In this document: positions 25,059 through 35,422 of the stretch, piece by piece
Numbering within the stretch: the first letter of the stretch is position 1
How the letters are laid out: each line of letters starts with the position of its first letter
Source: SCQP01 sp050747745
Lineage (GTDB): Bacteria > Acidobacteriota > Terriglobia > Terriglobales > SCQP01
NCBI GenBank assembly: GCA_050747745.1
Contig: JBOGKM010000109.1
Coordinates: 120,689 to 184,688, forward strand
Direction: 5' to 3'
Length of the DNA: 64,000 bases
Notes under the pieces: model-generated
Databases searched by the model: none
Told to the model about the DNA's origin: nothing
What the model saw: only the letters and a program-made list of their open reading frames with translations
Made by a program: the position numbers and the translations under genes

Positions 25059-26248
25059 TAAAGCCTTCCCGGCAGCGCCATTTCCAGCAGACAGGGCGCC
25101 AACTGACGCCACAACCTCCGCCGCAGTCCGGCGTAATCCTGCGCGCCGCTGAACAAATCGCACAAAAGCCGCCGAAATTGGGGGCTGCGCTGTCCGAACT
25201 GGGTCATGCGCTCCAGCACCGAGCCCCACAGGAATTGCCCGCTGTAGAAGTGGCGCGCCATCGTGCCCGCGGCCGTCAGTTCCGGTACCAGCTCCGCTCG
25301 CACGGCCGCGTTATACCGGTCCACACCCGGCCCCGGCCCGGCCGCCAGCGCTTCCGCCAGCAATTCCGCCGAGCGCAGGGCATAATACAACCCCTCGCCC
25401 GTGATCGGATCCACCAGCCCGGCGGCATCGCCCACCCGTGCCCACGGATGCGGCGCCTTCCCTGCAAATTCGGCCTGCCGTAGTCGCGCAGGCGCGGGCG
25501 CGGGCAGCAGGTGTGAGTAAAATTTCGCCCCGCTCCGCCACGCGATGCCCCACTGGTCCAGCTCCGCTTCCAGTCGTTGCCGCAAGCTTCGCGTGGGCAA
25601 GGCGCCCAGCTTGCCGCAGATTCCTACCGAAGCATGGTCGCCCCGCGGAAAACTCCAGATGTATCCTTCCACCCCCGGCAAAAACCGGATCACCATTCGT
25701 TCTCGCGGCCACGGCAGCCGCTCCAGCGGCAAAAAATACCCCGCCGTCGCCATCCAATCTTCCTCGCCCAACGGCTTCGCGAGAGCAGTGCGCAAGCCGT
25801 TGCGCGCTCCGGTCGCCACCACCAGCGCCCGCGCCCGTAGGCGGACGCCGCCGCTAAGCCGCGCCTGCCAGCCACTGCGTTCAGCCGTCACCTCAGTAAC
25901 GCGCTCGCGCACGATCGTGACCCCGGCCGCGCGTGCGCGCTGCAATACCAGTCCGTTCAGCGTGGCGCGGGAGAAGATCGCAACCTGGCGATCCAGGCGC
26001 AGCAGTAGCCTCCGCTTTTGCGGGCTGATCAGCTCACAGTCCCGCACCAGGTTGTATGGGCCTGCCGTCGCCGTGAGAAACGGATATCGGCGCAGCGCTT
26101 TGTCCGTCAACCCCCCGCCACACGGCTTCTCCCACGCCAGGTGTTCATCCACCAGCGTGACCGCGTTTCCCGCGGCGGCCAGTTGCGCTGCACAAAACGC
26201 GCCTGCCGGTCCGCCGCCCAGGACGCAGATTGGCTGTCTCGGGGCCAT
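25058..26248 (-). CDS. Geranylgeranyl reductase family FAD-dependent oxidoreductase
   Basis: 396 aa from ATG 26248 (MAPRQPICVLGGG). N-terminal Rossmann motif VLGGGPAGAFCAAQLAAAGN binds FAD. The next family motif is EKPCGGGLTDKAL. The second FAD motif is WARVGDAAGLVDPITGEGLYYALRSAELL. Members reduce geranylgeranyl groups of chlorophyll, archaeal lipids or menaquinone side chains. With no chlorophyll genes here, a quinone or other isoprenoid substrate is more likely. It is coupled to hemL by a one-base overlap and divergent from hemX. Confidence 0.87.
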   Translation of the reverse strand: MAPRQPICVLGGGPAGAFCAAQLAAAGNAVTLVDEHLAWEKPCGGGLTDKALRRYPFLTATAGPYNLVRDCELISPQKRRLLLRLDRQVAIFSRATLNGLVLQRARAAGVTIVRERVTEVTAERSGWQARLSGGVRLRARALVVATGARNGLRTALAKPLGEEDWMATAGYFLPLERLPWPRERMVIRFLPGVEGYIWSFPRGDHASVGICGKLGALPTRSLRQRLEAELDQWGIAWRSGAKFYSHLLPAPAPARLRQAEFAGKAPHPWARVGDAAGLVDPITGEGLYYALRSAELLAEALAAGPGPGVDRYNAAVRAELVPELTAAGTMARHFYSGQFLWGSVLERMTQFGQRSPQFRRLLCDLFSGAQDYAGLRRRLWRQLAPCLLEMALPGRL

Positions 26249-26301
26249 GCGACATCCATAATATCCCCCTCTGTCCCCCGCATCCCATGCCGGCCAGCAG
26301 C

Positions 26302-26307
26302 TATAAT
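26302..26307 (+). promoter_or_regulatory. -10 box for the heme operon
   Basis: A perfect TATAAT 22 bases before the hemX GTG start, with GAGG 10 bases ahead of that codon. No good -35 is seen at the normal distance, so an activator may be needed. Confidence 0.5.
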
Positions 26308-26329
26308 TTAGGTTCGAGGCGGCAAACCG

Positions 26330-27187
26330 GTGCATTCGCTTTTCGCGTTTAGTTTTTTGTGGGCCCGCGTCGCTCTGGGCTTCTATCTGGCGGGCTTGGC
26401 GGCTGCCGTCATTGCCGCCCTGCTGCCCGAAGCGGCGCAGCAAAATGCCGTCTTCGGTCTGGGGCGCGGCGCCGTTGCCGCCGGCTTTTTATTTCAGTTT
26501 GTGAGCCTGGTGGAAACCGCTGCGATTTTCACCGCGCAATCGGCTGATTTTTATCGTATTGTCACCGGCCTGCTGGCCTTTGTCATCGCCGCCTTTTTCC
26601 TCATGGTGTATCGCACCTACTCGCCGCGCACCCTGAGCCTGATCGTGGTGCCAATGATTTGCCTGCTGGCTGCCGGCGCCACTATCGTCCCCGCCAGCGT
26701 CCGCGTCGGCCCGCCGCCGCTGGCGCGCGGCCTGCTCTTGAACGGCTGGATTTACCTGCACATCGGGCTGATCTTCGTCGGCTACGCCGGGTTGGTGGTG
26801 GCCATGGGCAGCGGGGTGCTGTATCTGATTGCCGAGCGCGGCCTGAAATCCAAAACCTCCGCTGCGCATCCCATCCTTCCCCCGCTGCATACGCTCGACC
26901 TGGTCAGCTATCGCTGCCTGCTGGTTGGCTTTCCGCTGCTCACGGCCGGATTGGTCATCGGCGCTTATTGGTCCGATGCCGTTCTGGGCGGCGTAGCGCT
27001 CACTGATCCCACCGTAGTTCTGGCCCTGCTGGCCTGGGCCATTTATCTGGTGCTGCTGTTTGCGCGCTGGTCGGCCGGCTGGCGCGGGCGTCGCACCGCT
27101 TATCTCACCCTGGTTTGCTTTGCCGTGGCGCTGGCCGGTTGGTTCGCCAACGGACTCAGCCCGGTGCATTCGCTATTTTTACGATGA
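26330..27187 (+). CDS. hemX: HemX/CcsA-like membrane protein, cytochrome c assembly family
   Basis: 285 aa with about eight hydrophobic helices, for example LGFYLAGLAAAVIAALL, GLLAFVIAAFFLMVY, LIVVPMICLLAAGATIV and ILVLLFARW-type segments. The HIGLIFVGYAGLVVAMGSGVLYLI helix carries the family histidine and Gly-rich pattern of CcmC/CcsA/HemX proteins. In Bacillus HemX limits HemA protein level. The same gene order here (hemX before hemA, ATGA overlap) supports that name, although a haem-handling role in cytochrome c maturation is also possible. Start GTG 26330. Confidence 0.8.
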   Translation: MHSLFAFSFLWARVALGFYLAGLAAAVIAALLPEAAQQNAVFGLGRGAVAAGFLFQFVSLVETAAIFTAQSADFYRIVTGLLAFVIAAFFLMVYRTYSPRTLSLIVVPMICLLAAGATIVPASVRVGPPPLARGLLLNGWIYLHIGLIFVGYAGLVVAMGSGVLYLIAERGLKSKTSAAHPILPPLHTLDLVSYRCLLVGFPLLTAGLVIGAYWSDAVLGGVALTDPTVVLALLAWAIYLVLLFARWSAGWRGRRTAYLTLVCFAVALAGWFANGLSPVHSLFLR

Positions 27188-28518
27188 GCCTGGAGCTGCT
27201 CGGCATCAGCCACCATTCCGCTCCGCTGGAGCTGCGCGAGCCTCTGGCGCTGCCCGAGTCCGCGCTGCCGCAGGCCTTGGCGCTGCTGGCGGCTCAGCCC
27301 CAGGTGCGCGAGGGTTGGATCCTTTCCACCTGCAATCGCGTCGAGGTCATGGTAGCCAGCAACGGTGCGCGCCCCAATCTGTTCGCCTTTTTGGCCGCCG
27401 CCACCGGTCAGTCCCGGCTGCCCGGCCCGGCGCATTTTTACCAGCTCTACGAACGCGATGCCGTCCGCCACTTGTTCCGGGTCGCCGCCAGCCTGGATTC
27501 GTTGGTGGTGGGTGAACCACAAATTCTAGGCCAGCTCAAACGTGCCGTGGCCACGGCGCAGGCGGCCGGAACCATCGGCGCCGAATTGGAAGCGGTGGCT
27601 CCGCACGCTTTTCATGCCGCCAAGCGGGTACGGACCGAAACCGCCATTGCCGACCAGCCGGTCAGCGTCAGCCACGCGGCGGTGGATCTCGCCCGCCAGA
27701 TTTTCGGCGATCTCGGACAAAACACCGTCCTGCTGCTCGGCGCCGGGCTAATGGGTACTGCCGCCGCGCGTTATTTGCTGGCCCAGGGCGCTACTCGCCT
27801 GCTGGTGTTCAACCGCACCTTCGACCGCGCCCGCGAGCTGGCGCGCAAGTTCGGCGGCGAAGCCCATCCCTTATCGGCATTAGCCGATCTCGGCGGCCAG
27901 GCCGATGTCGTCATTGCCTGCACCGGCGCCCCCCAGCCCCTCATCACTCGCTCTCAGGCCGCCCTGTTTCTTTCCCGCCGCCATGGCCGCCCCATGTTGT
28001 TTCTGGATTTGGCCGTGCCCCGCGATGTCGAACCCAGCGTCCATCAACTGGACAACGCTTTCGTCTATAACGTGGATGACCTCGATCAGGTGGTCAGCAC
28101 CAACCTGCAGGAACGCCGGCGTGAGGCCGCCCTCGGCGAAAAAATCATTGACGAGGAAGTGCGGTCTTTTATCCGCCACCGTCAGCAACAGGATCTGGTG
28201 CCTACGCTGCGCGCCTTGCAGGATCGCGCCGAAAGCGTGCGTGCGGCGGAATGGGAACGCGTACGCAAGCGCTTCGTCACCCTCGGTCCGGAACAGGCCG
28301 AGGCGGTGGAGGCCTTCAGCCGCAGCCTCATGCGGAAGTGGCTGCACCAGCCCATGGTGCAGCTCAAGCAGGCCGCCGGGCCGGCGGAGCGGCGCCGGCT
28401 GCTCGGTCTCGCGCAGCGGCTGTTTGACCTGGAGTTACCCCCACCTGAACCCAGCTCGCGTCCCGCCGGGGATGCTTTGGCTGCTCCGCCGGGCAAGCGG
28501 CGGGGAACGGGCGCATGA
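27184..28518 (+). CDS. hemA: Glutamyl-tRNA reductase
   Basis: NADPH-dependent reduction of glutamyl-tRNA to glutamate-1-semialdehyde, the entry to C5-pathway tetrapyrrole synthesis. 444 aa. The catalytic Cys50 sits in LSTCNRVEV. LFRVAASLDSLVVGEPQILGQ is the classic family signature. The NADPH domain has LLLGAGLMGTAAARYL, and the C-terminal dimerisation helix region follows. Start ATG 27184 overlaps the hemX stop. The C-terminus has a Pro/Ala-rich tail of about 25 residues beyond the usual end. hemC overlaps the stop. Confidence 0.96.
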   Translation: MSLELLGISHHSAPLELREPLALPESALPQALALLAAQPQVREGWILSTCNRVEVMVASNGARPNLFAFLAAATGQSRLPGPAHFYQLYERDAVRHLFRVAASLDSLVVGEPQILGQLKRAVATAQAAGTIGAELEAVAPHAFHAAKRVRTETAIADQPVSVSHAAVDLARQIFGDLGQNTVLLLGAGLMGTAAARYLLAQGATRLLVFNRTFDRARELARKFGGEAHPLSALADLGGQADVVIACTGAPQPLITRSQAALFLSRRHGRPMLFLDLAVPRDVEPSVHQLDNAFVYNVDDLDQVVSTNLQERRREAALGEKIIDEEVRSFIRHRQQQDLVPTLRALQDRAESVRAAEWERVRKRFVTLGPEQAEAVEAFSRSLMRKWLHQPMVQLKQAAGPAERRRLLGLAQRLFDLELPPPEPSSRPAGDALAAPPGKRRGTGA

Positions 28519-29447
28519 GTATTCCTCCGTTGCATTTAGGTACCCGCGGCTCAGCTCTGGCGCGCTGGCAGGCCACCCATGTGCAGTCGCTGCTGGCGGC
28601 CTGCGGGCGTGCATGCAGCATCCAGGTCCTCACCACTTCCGGCGACCAGCGTTCCGATGTTCCGCTCGCCGCCATCGGCGGCAAGGGTCTGTTCACGCTC
28701 GAGCTCGAGTCGGCGCTGCTCGCCGGCCGGCTCGATCTTGCCGTCCATAGCCTCAAGGATGTGCCCTCGAGCTTGCCGGAGGGTCTAATCCTGGGTGCGG
28801 TGCTGGAGCGTGCCGATGCACGCGATGCCCTCGTCGCCGCCCCCGGGATGCGTTTGCAATCGCTGCGCGCGGGCGCTCGTCTGGGGACCGGCAGCCTGCG
28901 CCGCCAGGCGCAGGCGCGGGCGCTTTGTCCCGCCCTCCAGATCGTCCCCGTGCGTGGCAACGTGGATACGCGCCTGCGCCGCTGGCGCGCCGGCGATTTC
29001 GATGCGCTGCTGTTGGCTGCCGCCGGCCTCGACCGCTTGGGTCTCGCCGGCACGATCGCGGAACGGCTCGATCCGCGGCTCTTTCTCCCCGCCGCCGGCC
29101 AGGGCGTGCTCGTGCTGGAATGCCGCGCCGGCGACTCGGCGGTGCTGGAGGCCGTCGGTTGCCTGCACCATGGTCCCACCGCCGCCGCCGTAGCCGCTGA
29201 GCGCGCTCTCCTGCGCCGCCTCGAGTGCGGCTGTCAGGCGCCGGTGGCCGCGCTCGCCCAGTTGCGCGACGGCCAGCTCCATCTCGACGCCATGGTGGCC
29301 TCCTCGGATGGCGTCCGGCGCTTGCGCCGCTCTGCCGCCGGCGCTGCCGGTGCTGCCGAAACTTTGGGCCTGCAACTGGCCGAAAGCCTGTTGCGTGATG
29401 GGGCCGCCGCCATCCTCGCCCAGGCCAGCCCGGCTCCAGTAGAATAG
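28515..29447 (+). CDS. hemC: Hydroxymethylbilane synthase (porphobilinogen deaminase)
   Basis: Polymerises four porphobilinogens to hydroxymethylbilane on a covalently bound dipyrromethane cofactor. 310 aa. Visible motifs: LGTRGSALARWQA (N-terminus), GGKGLFTLELESALL, DLAVHSLKDVPS with the catalytic aspartate region, GTGSLRRQAQ, and LECGCQAPVAAL with the cofactor-binding cysteine around residue 239. ATGA overlap with hemA. Confidence 0.96.
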   Translation: MSIPPLHLGTRGSALARWQATHVQSLLAACGRACSIQVLTTSGDQRSDVPLAAIGGKGLFTLELESALLAGRLDLAVHSLKDVPSSLPEGLILGAVLERADARDALVAAPGMRLQSLRAGARLGTGSLRRQAQARALCPALQIVPVRGNVDTRLRRWRAGDFDALLLAAAGLDRLGLAGTIAERLDPRLFLPAAGQGVLVLECRAGDSAVLEAVGCLHHGPTAAAVAAERALLRRLECGCQAPVAALAQLRDGQLHLDAMVASSDGVRRLRRSAAGAAGAAETLGLQLAESLLRDGAAAILAQASPAPVE

Positions 29448-29471
29448 GCCCGGCTCCCTCGCCTGCTTCTC

Positions 29472-30242
29472 ATGGACTTGCCCCTCGCCCATCGCCGTAT
29501 CGTCGTTACCCGCGCTGCCGGGCAAGCAACCGGGCTGCTTGAGCGGCTGCGCGCGGCAGGTGCCGAATCCATTGCCCTGCCCACCATCGCCTTCGCGCCG
29601 CCGCTCGATCCGGCGCCCCTGGACGCCGCGCTCCGCACCCTCGCCGGCTTTGATGGCGCTGTGTTCACCAGTGCCAATTCGGTGGCTGCCCTGGGCGCGC
29701 GCGCCCGCATGCTCAATCTCGTCCTCGAGCCCCCGCACGGCTGGATATGTGCCCTGGGCGCGGCCACTGCGCAAGCTTTGGCGCAGCTTCCCGGCTGGCC
29801 GCCAGCTCTGGTTCCCGCGGCCGCCTCGGCCGAAGCCGTGCTAGCCGCGCTGGCGGACAAGCCGCTCGCCGGCCGCCGCGTCTTTCTACCCCGCTCCGCC
29901 ATCGCCCGCGAATTGCTCCCGGCCGTGCTGTCCGCCCTGGGCGCCGAGCTCGTCAGTCCAATCGCCTACCGCACCCTCCCCGACGAGTCCTCCCGTGCCT
30001 CTGCACTGTCCTTGTTTCCCGGGGCTGACGGGGTCATCTTCACCAGCCCTTCCACCGCTCAGAACCTGGCCCTCCTGCTCGGTCCCGATCATCCCCGTCG
30101 CTTGCGCCAGGTCGCGATCGCCGTTATCGGCCCCACCACGCAAGCCGCCGTGACCGCGCTCGGCTGGCAGGTCAGCGCCGTCGCCGCTCATCCGGATGCG
30201 TCCAGCCTAGTCGCCGTCCTGGAGGCATACTGGCGTGCCTGA
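29472..30242 (+). CDS. hemD: Uroporphyrinogen-III synthase
   Basis: Closes hydroxymethylbilane to uroporphyrinogen III with D-ring inversion. 256 aa. HemD is poorly conserved; support comes from its place after hemC and typical segments: VVTRAAGQATGLLERLRAAG, FDGAVFTSANSV, VSPIAYRTLPDE and GVIFTSPSTAQNLALLLG with VAVIGPTTQAA-like sequence near the C-terminus. It begins 24 bases after hemC, and its last codons overlap the mutM start. Confidence 0.9.
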   Translation: MDLPLAHRRIVVTRAAGQATGLLERLRAAGAESIALPTIAFAPPLDPAPLDAALRTLAGFDGAVFTSANSVAALGARARMLNLVLEPPHGWICALGAATAQALAQLPGWPPALVPAAASAEAVLAALADKPLAGRRVFLPRSAIARELLPAVLSALGAELVSPIAYRTLPDESSRASALSLFPGADGVIFTSPSTAQNLALLLGPDHPRRLRQVAIAVIGPTTQAAVTALGWQVSAVAAHPDASSLVAVLEAYWRA

Positions 30243-31065
30243 ACTTCCGGAGGTGGAAACCGTGGCGCGCGGCCTGCGCTCGCAATTGCCCGGCCGCCGC
30301 TTGCAGGAGGTGACCATTCTCTGCGCCGCCATATTCCGCGGCGATCCTGCCTCGCTCGAGGCCGTGCGCGGCGCCCGCGTCGCCGCCGTGGAACGCGCTG
30401 GCAAGTACCTCATCCTCACCCTTGCCGCCTCCGCCCCCTGGCAATTGATGTTCCACCTCGGCATGACAGGTCAGCTCCGTCTGCAGCCGCCGGGTACGCC
30501 GCCGCAGACCCATATTCATGCCCGGCTTACCTTTTCCGGAGGCCTTGATCTCGTCTTCCGCGATCCGCGCCGCTTCGGCAAAATCGCCCTCGCACTCGCT
30601 CCTTCGCCCGCTTCCGGCTTGCCCTTCGCCCCCGCGCTGGGTATCGCTGCGGGTGCGGAACCGCTGGAGATCTCCGCCGCCGATTTTGTTGCGCTTTTCC
30701 GCCATCGCCAGGCTCCCATCAAATCCGCCCTCATGAACCAAAAACTGCTGCGTGGGCTGGGTAATATATATGCCGACGAAACCCTGTTCCGCGCCCGTCT
30801 CCATCCCCGCGCCCGCTGTGTTTCCGCGCCCCGCCTGCGCCGCCTCCGCCTGGCGATGCAGACCGTGCTCCGCCAGGCCATCGCCGCCGGCGGCTCTTCC
30901 ATTTCCGACTACGTCAACAGCCGCGGCGAGCCCGGCTGGTTTCATCTCCACCATCGTGTCTACGCCCGCACCGGACAGCCCTGTCCTTGCTGCCGCCGCT
31001 CCATTCGCCGGTTGGTGCTTGCCGGCCGTAGCGCTCACTTCTGTCCGCATTGCCAAAAGCTCTGA
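30235..31065 (+). CDS. mutM: Formamidopyrimidine-DNA glycosylase
   Basis: Bifunctional glycosylase/AP lyase removing 8-oxoguanine and ring-opened purines. 276 aa. N-terminal PELPEVETVARGL carries the catalytic Pro2 and Glu3 after initiator removal from the GTG start at 30235. A conserved lysine is in GKYLIL, and the helix-two-turns-helix has LLRGLGNIYADETLF. The C-terminal zinc finger is CPCCRRSIRRLVLAGRSAHF followed by CPHCQKL. It overlaps hemD by 8 bases. Confidence 0.96.
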   Translation: MPELPEVETVARGLRSQLPGRRLQEVTILCAAIFRGDPASLEAVRGARVAAVERAGKYLILTLAASAPWQLMFHLGMTGQLRLQPPGTPPQTHIHARLTFSGGLDLVFRDPRRFGKIALALAPSPASGLPFAPALGIAAGAEPLEISAADFVALFRHRQAPIKSALMNQKLLRGLGNIYADETLFRARLHPRARCVSAPRLRRLRLAMQTVLRQAIAAGGSSISDYVNSRGEPGWFHLHHRVYARTGQPCPCCRRSIRRLVLAGRSAHFCPHCQKL

Positions 31066-31085
31066 CGCCTTCCATACTGCTGTAG

Positions 31086-32087
31086 ATGAGCGCTGCTTCT
31101 TCCGGCCAGCAATACACCATCGGCGTCGATCTGGGCGGCACCAACCTGCGCGTCGCTGCGGTTGACCTTGCCGGCGCTATCCAGGAGCGCATCAGCCTCG
31201 ATACCGATGTCAAGGAAGGCCGCCTCCGCGTGGTGGCCGATATGTGCGATGCCGTCGGCGAAATTCAGCAACGCCTCCCAGGCGGCCGTCTTTCCGGCAT
31301 CGGTATCGGCGTGCCCGGGATCATCAACCTCGCCAACGGCACCGTGCGCCAGTCGCCCAATCTCCCCGGCTGGAGCGATTTTCCCGTACGCGATGACATC
31401 GAACAGCGCCTCCAGACTCACGTCGTGCTGGAAAATGACGCCAACGCCGCCGCTTTGGGCGAAAGCTGGGTGGGTGCCGGGCGCGATCATCCCGGCCTGT
31501 GCATGATCACCTTGGGTACCGGCATTGGCGGCGGTTTGATTCTGGATGGCCGCATCTGGCACGGTCGCGAGGGCATGGCGGGCGAGCTCGGTCATATGAC
31601 CATTGATCCCAATGGCGCCCTCTGTGGCTGTGGCAATCTCGGTTGCGTGGAAGCTTACGCTTCGGCCAGCGCCATCAGCCGCATGGCCATGGCTGCTGTT
31701 CGCGTCGGCCGCTCCCCCGAACTGGCGCGGGATGTCGAGCAGGTCGGGGAGCTGACCGCGGAAATTGTCTACATCAAGGCCAAGCAGGGTGACCTCGTCG
31801 CGCGCGAAATCTTTGACATGGTAGGCCGTTCCCTGGGCGTCGCCATCGCCAATCTCATCAATATCTTCAACCTTCCCTTGTACGTGGTCGGCGGCGGCGT
31901 TGCTCATGGCTGGGATGCGTTTGCTCCCAGTCTGATCGCCGAAGTCGGCAAGCGCTCTCTCGTCGCACGCTCTGCCCACCCCTCCATTGTGCCCAGTGCT
32001 TTGGGGGCCGACGCCGGCTTGATTGGCGCTGCCCATCTGCCCCACATCGCCGCCCAGGGTGACCATGCCGCCTGCCGCCAGCTTTGA
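31086..32087 (+). CDS. glk: ROK family glucokinase
   Basis: 333 aa sugar kinase. ATP-binding DLGGTNLRVAAVD at the N-terminus, the ENDANAAALGE loop with catalytic aspartate, and the TLGTGIGGGLI phosphate loop. The zinc site motif CGCGNLGCVEAYASASA with GELGHMTI marks it as ROK. Glucose is the likely substrate, though fructose or N-acetylated sugars cannot be excluded. It starts 21 bases after mutM and overlaps xseB by 23 bases. Confidence 0.9.
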   Translation: MSAASSGQQYTIGVDLGGTNLRVAAVDLAGAIQERISLDTDVKEGRLRVVADMCDAVGEIQQRLPGGRLSGIGIGVPGIINLANGTVRQSPNLPGWSDFPVRDDIEQRLQTHVVLENDANAAALGESWVGAGRDHPGLCMITLGTGIGGGLILDGRIWHGREGMAGELGHMTIDPNGALCGCGNLGCVEAYASASAISRMAMAAVRVGRSPELARDVEQVGELTAEIVYIKAKQGDLVAREIFDMVGRSLGVAIANLINIFNLPLYVVGGGVAHGWDAFAPSLIAEVGKRSLVARSAHPSIVPSALGADAGLIGAAHLPHIAAQGDHAACRQL

Positions 32088-32307
32088 GCTCAGCCTGGAA
32101 CGCCTCGAGGCCATCGTCGCCGACCTCGAGCGCGCCGATCTGCCCCTCGAGCGCTCGGTGCAATTATTCGAGGAAGGCATGGCGCTGGTCGAGGAATGCC
32201 GCAAGCAGCTCGACGCCGCCGAGGGCAAGGTGGAAATGCTGGTGCGCCGTGCCGGCGCTGTGGTCGCCGAGCCTTTCGCCCTGGATGATCGTCCGTCCGA
32301 GCCCTGA
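32065..32307 (+). CDS. xseB: Exodeoxyribonuclease VII small subunit
   Basis: 80 aa. Starts at ATG 32065 inside the 3' end of glk. FELSLERLEAIVADLERADLPLERSVQLFEEGMAL is the family core, a two-helix hairpin that binds the XseA subunit. XseA is not in the window. The acidic tail is typical. Confidence 0.93.
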   Translation: MPPAASFELSLERLEAIVADLERADLPLERSVQLFEEGMALVEECRKQLDAAEGKVEMLVRRAGAVVAEPFALDDRPSEP

Positions 32308-32318
32308 CCCGCCCTCCG

Positions 32319-32416
32319 CCGGTGGCAGGGCCCGAGCTGCCCCAGCGGTTTGGGGCGGCCGTAATTCGGAACGATTGGCCCCTGTGGGCCTCGTGCCCGC
32401 GCCGCAGATCGCCCCG
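32319..32416 (+). repeat. Dispersed intergenic repeat, long copy
   Basis: Starts 12 bases after xseB. GGTGGCAGGGCCCG, AGCTGCCCCAGCGGTTTGGG, GGCGGCCGTAATTCGGAACG and GCGCCGCAGATCGCCCC follow one another. The first, second and TTCGGAACG parts recur at 54059-54135, and the first and last at 23716-23746. The rest of the 137-base gap is featureless. Confidence 0.55.
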
Positions 32417-32444
32417 TCCGGCTCCTTGCCCACGCTCCCGCGCT

Positions 32445-33617
32445 TCAGCCCGCACGCCGCAAGTTGTCCCACTGCCGCCGCAGGCTGCGGTGCCGTTTGG
32501 CTTGGTACAGCTTGCGATCCGCTGCGCGCAGCAATGCCTGTGGATCGCGCCCTTCCTCCGGGCACAGTGCCGCCCCCATGCTCAAACTCAGTTTCACCCT
32601 CCCGTTCGCTTCCGGAAGCGTGAACTCCTCCCGGCCCATGTGTTCCTCCAGCCGCTCTTCCACCAGCCGCATGCCGGTGCGGCTGATGTCGGGCAGGATC
32701 AGGACAAACTCGTCTCCGCCAAACCGCGCCACCGTGTCCACTTCGCGCAGCCCGTGCGGCAACACGCACGCGAACTGCCGTAATACCTCATCACCGGCAT
32801 GATGCCCGTAACGGTCGTTGATCGCCTTGAAGTCATCCAGGTCCAGCAGCAGCAGTCCACACGCGCTGTTGCGCCGCACGCTTCGATGCAGTTCCTGCTC
32901 CAGCGTGCGTTCAAAATAACCGCGCGCTTTCAACCCGGTGAGATAGTCGGTGAACGCCAGTCGCGTGAGCTGCTGCAGCGATTCGATGGCCGCCATCTGG
33001 TTCTCCGCCAGCAGGCTCAGGATCCACAGCAGGCGCGCCTCGGCTTCGCTGAACTCCGGCCCCCGCACCCGAAACATTTGCAGCGACCCCGCCCACCCAT
33101 GCTGCAGGAACAGCGGTACGGCTGCCGCCGTTCGTGCCTGCATGTGCTCCAATAGGCCATCCATTTCCCCATCCAGCCCACTGCAGACCACCACCGGTTT
33201 TCCCGCTCGTCCCACCCACGCGTGCAGCAGGTTCGGACCCGCCAACTCCGTGTCCATGCCCCGGCTCAACACCATCAGCTCCGCTGGGCGATGGCCGGGC
33301 GCAAACACCATCATCTGCTGTTCCGACGCCACTACCGCCGGCGCCAGGTCCAGCACCAGTTGCAGCGTGGTAGGCAGCGTCATCTCCGTGCCCGACAGCA
33401 ACGCCAGCCGCAGCAGGTTCGTCAGCGCCGGAACGTGTTGCAGGAACAGGTCCGGCGTGGGCTCGCTCCAGCTTTCTACGATGGCGCGGCTCGGAATCCT
33501 TCGCGCCTCCGGTTCTGCGTCCACGCCTGTGCCTTTCTCCGCCCCGTCGCATTCAGATGTGCAGCTTGCGCCACTGTGCCGCCTCGACTCTGATCGAACC
33601 CCTCCATGGCGGACCAT
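32445..33617 (-). CDS. GAF-GGDEF diguanylate cyclase
   Basis: 390 aa. A GAF-like sensor region (about 60-200; TLQLVLDLAPAVVASEQQM, AAVPLFLQHGWAGSLQMFR) precedes a GGDEF domain (about 220-385) with the active-site motif RFGGDEFVLIL. An RxxD allosteric c-di-GMP site (REVD) lies five residues before GGDEF, so the cyclase should be product-inhibited. It makes cyclic di-GMP, often a switch between motility and attachment, which fits the flagellar genes nearby. The start is uncertain: ATG 33617 is used, but the first 50 residues look non-conserved. Divergent from the next gene. Confidence 0.88.
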   Translation of the reverse strand: MVRHGGVRSESRRHSGASCTSECDGAEKGTGVDAEPEARRIPSRAIVESWSEPTPDLFLQHVPALTNLLRLALLSGTEMTLPTTLQLVLDLAPAVVASEQQMMVFAPGHRPAELMVLSRGMDTELAGPNLLHAWVGRAGKPVVVCSGLDGEMDGLLEHMQARTAAAVPLFLQHGWAGSLQMFRVRGPEFSEAEARLLWILSLLAENQMAAIESLQQLTRLAFTDYLTGLKARGYFERTLEQELHRSVRRNSACGLLLLDLDDFKAINDRYGHHAGDEVLRQFACVLPHGLREVDTVARFGGDEFVLILPDISRTGMRLVEERLEEHMGREEFTLPEANGRVKLSLSMGAALCPEEGRDPQALLRAADRKLYQAKRHRSLRRQWDNLRRAG

Positions 33618-33680
33618 GTTGGAATCGCCCCCATCAAGGTGGATGTGCCTGCGGACCAATTTAGGCTACCGTGGCTGCTG

Positions 33681-34703
<1,023 letters not shown>

Positions 34704-34894
34704 GCTTCAGCTTACCTTGCGCAACTTCGGTCCACGCCCGCCGTAGTCGGTCCACTGATTCCCGCCCTCCGGCACCGCGCTCCCCGGCCGCTCGCTCAGC
34801 CCCGGTGTCTGAAACTGCGGATGCTCCTGCGTCCTTCAGTTCCGCGTTCACCGGCCCCAGCAGCATTCACCCGCGCAGCACGCTCCTGTTCGGT

Positions 34895-35407
34895 TTATGG
34901 CGTGCTCGGATGAATCCTTCCTCCGCTCCGGTCGCCCACCCCTAAAATCCGTGCCACGATGGCGGCTGCTGGCTCGGCCGCGTTGATCCGCAAAGCCTGC
35001 GCTGGCTCTTCCAGATCGGCCAGTTGGCTGGCTAGCATGTTCGCCTTCATGTAATGTCCCTGCCGCTGTTCCAGCCGCCGCCGCAGCAGCGCCGGGTCGC
35101 CTTGTAGATAGATCCAGCGCACCTCCAGTCCGCGGTTCAGTTGTTCCCGATAGCCCTGCTTCAGCGCCGAACAGGCCACCACCAGGTCCCGCCCAGCCCC
35201 GGCCGCCGCCTCCAGCCGCTGCCGGATCGCCTCCAGCCACGGCGCCCGGTCCGCATCCGTCAGCGGAATGCCCCGCCGCATCTTGTCCACGTTCGCCGCC
35301 GGGTGCAGGCGGTCACCTTCCAGAAACTCGCATCCCAGCGCCGCCGCCAGCGCCGCTCCCACCGTGGTTTTGCCCGCCCCCGCCACCCCCATTACGATGT
35401 AGATCAT
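34895..35407 (-). CDS. gntK: Gluconokinase
   Basis: 170 aa. Phosphorylates gluconate to 6-phosphogluconate. P-loop VMGVAGAGKTTVG, then EGDRLHPAANVDKMRRGIPLTDADRAPWL, which is diagnostic of the GntK family, followed by CSALKQGYREQL and GHYMKANMLASQ. It ends in a short variable tail. The 191-base gap to the sigma-54 activator shows no recognisable element. It may be cotranscribed behind the glycosyltransferase (15-base gap). Confidence 0.92.
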   Translation of the reverse strand: MIYIVMGVAGAGKTTVGAALAAALGCEFLEGDRLHPAANVDKMRRGIPLTDADRAPWLEAIRQRLEAAAGAGRDLVVACSALKQGYREQLNRGLEVRWIYLQGDPALLRRRLEQRQGHYMKANMLASQLADLEEPAQALRINAAEPAAAIVARILGVGDRSGGRIHPSTP

Positions 35408-35422
35408 CTGCCCTTAGCATAC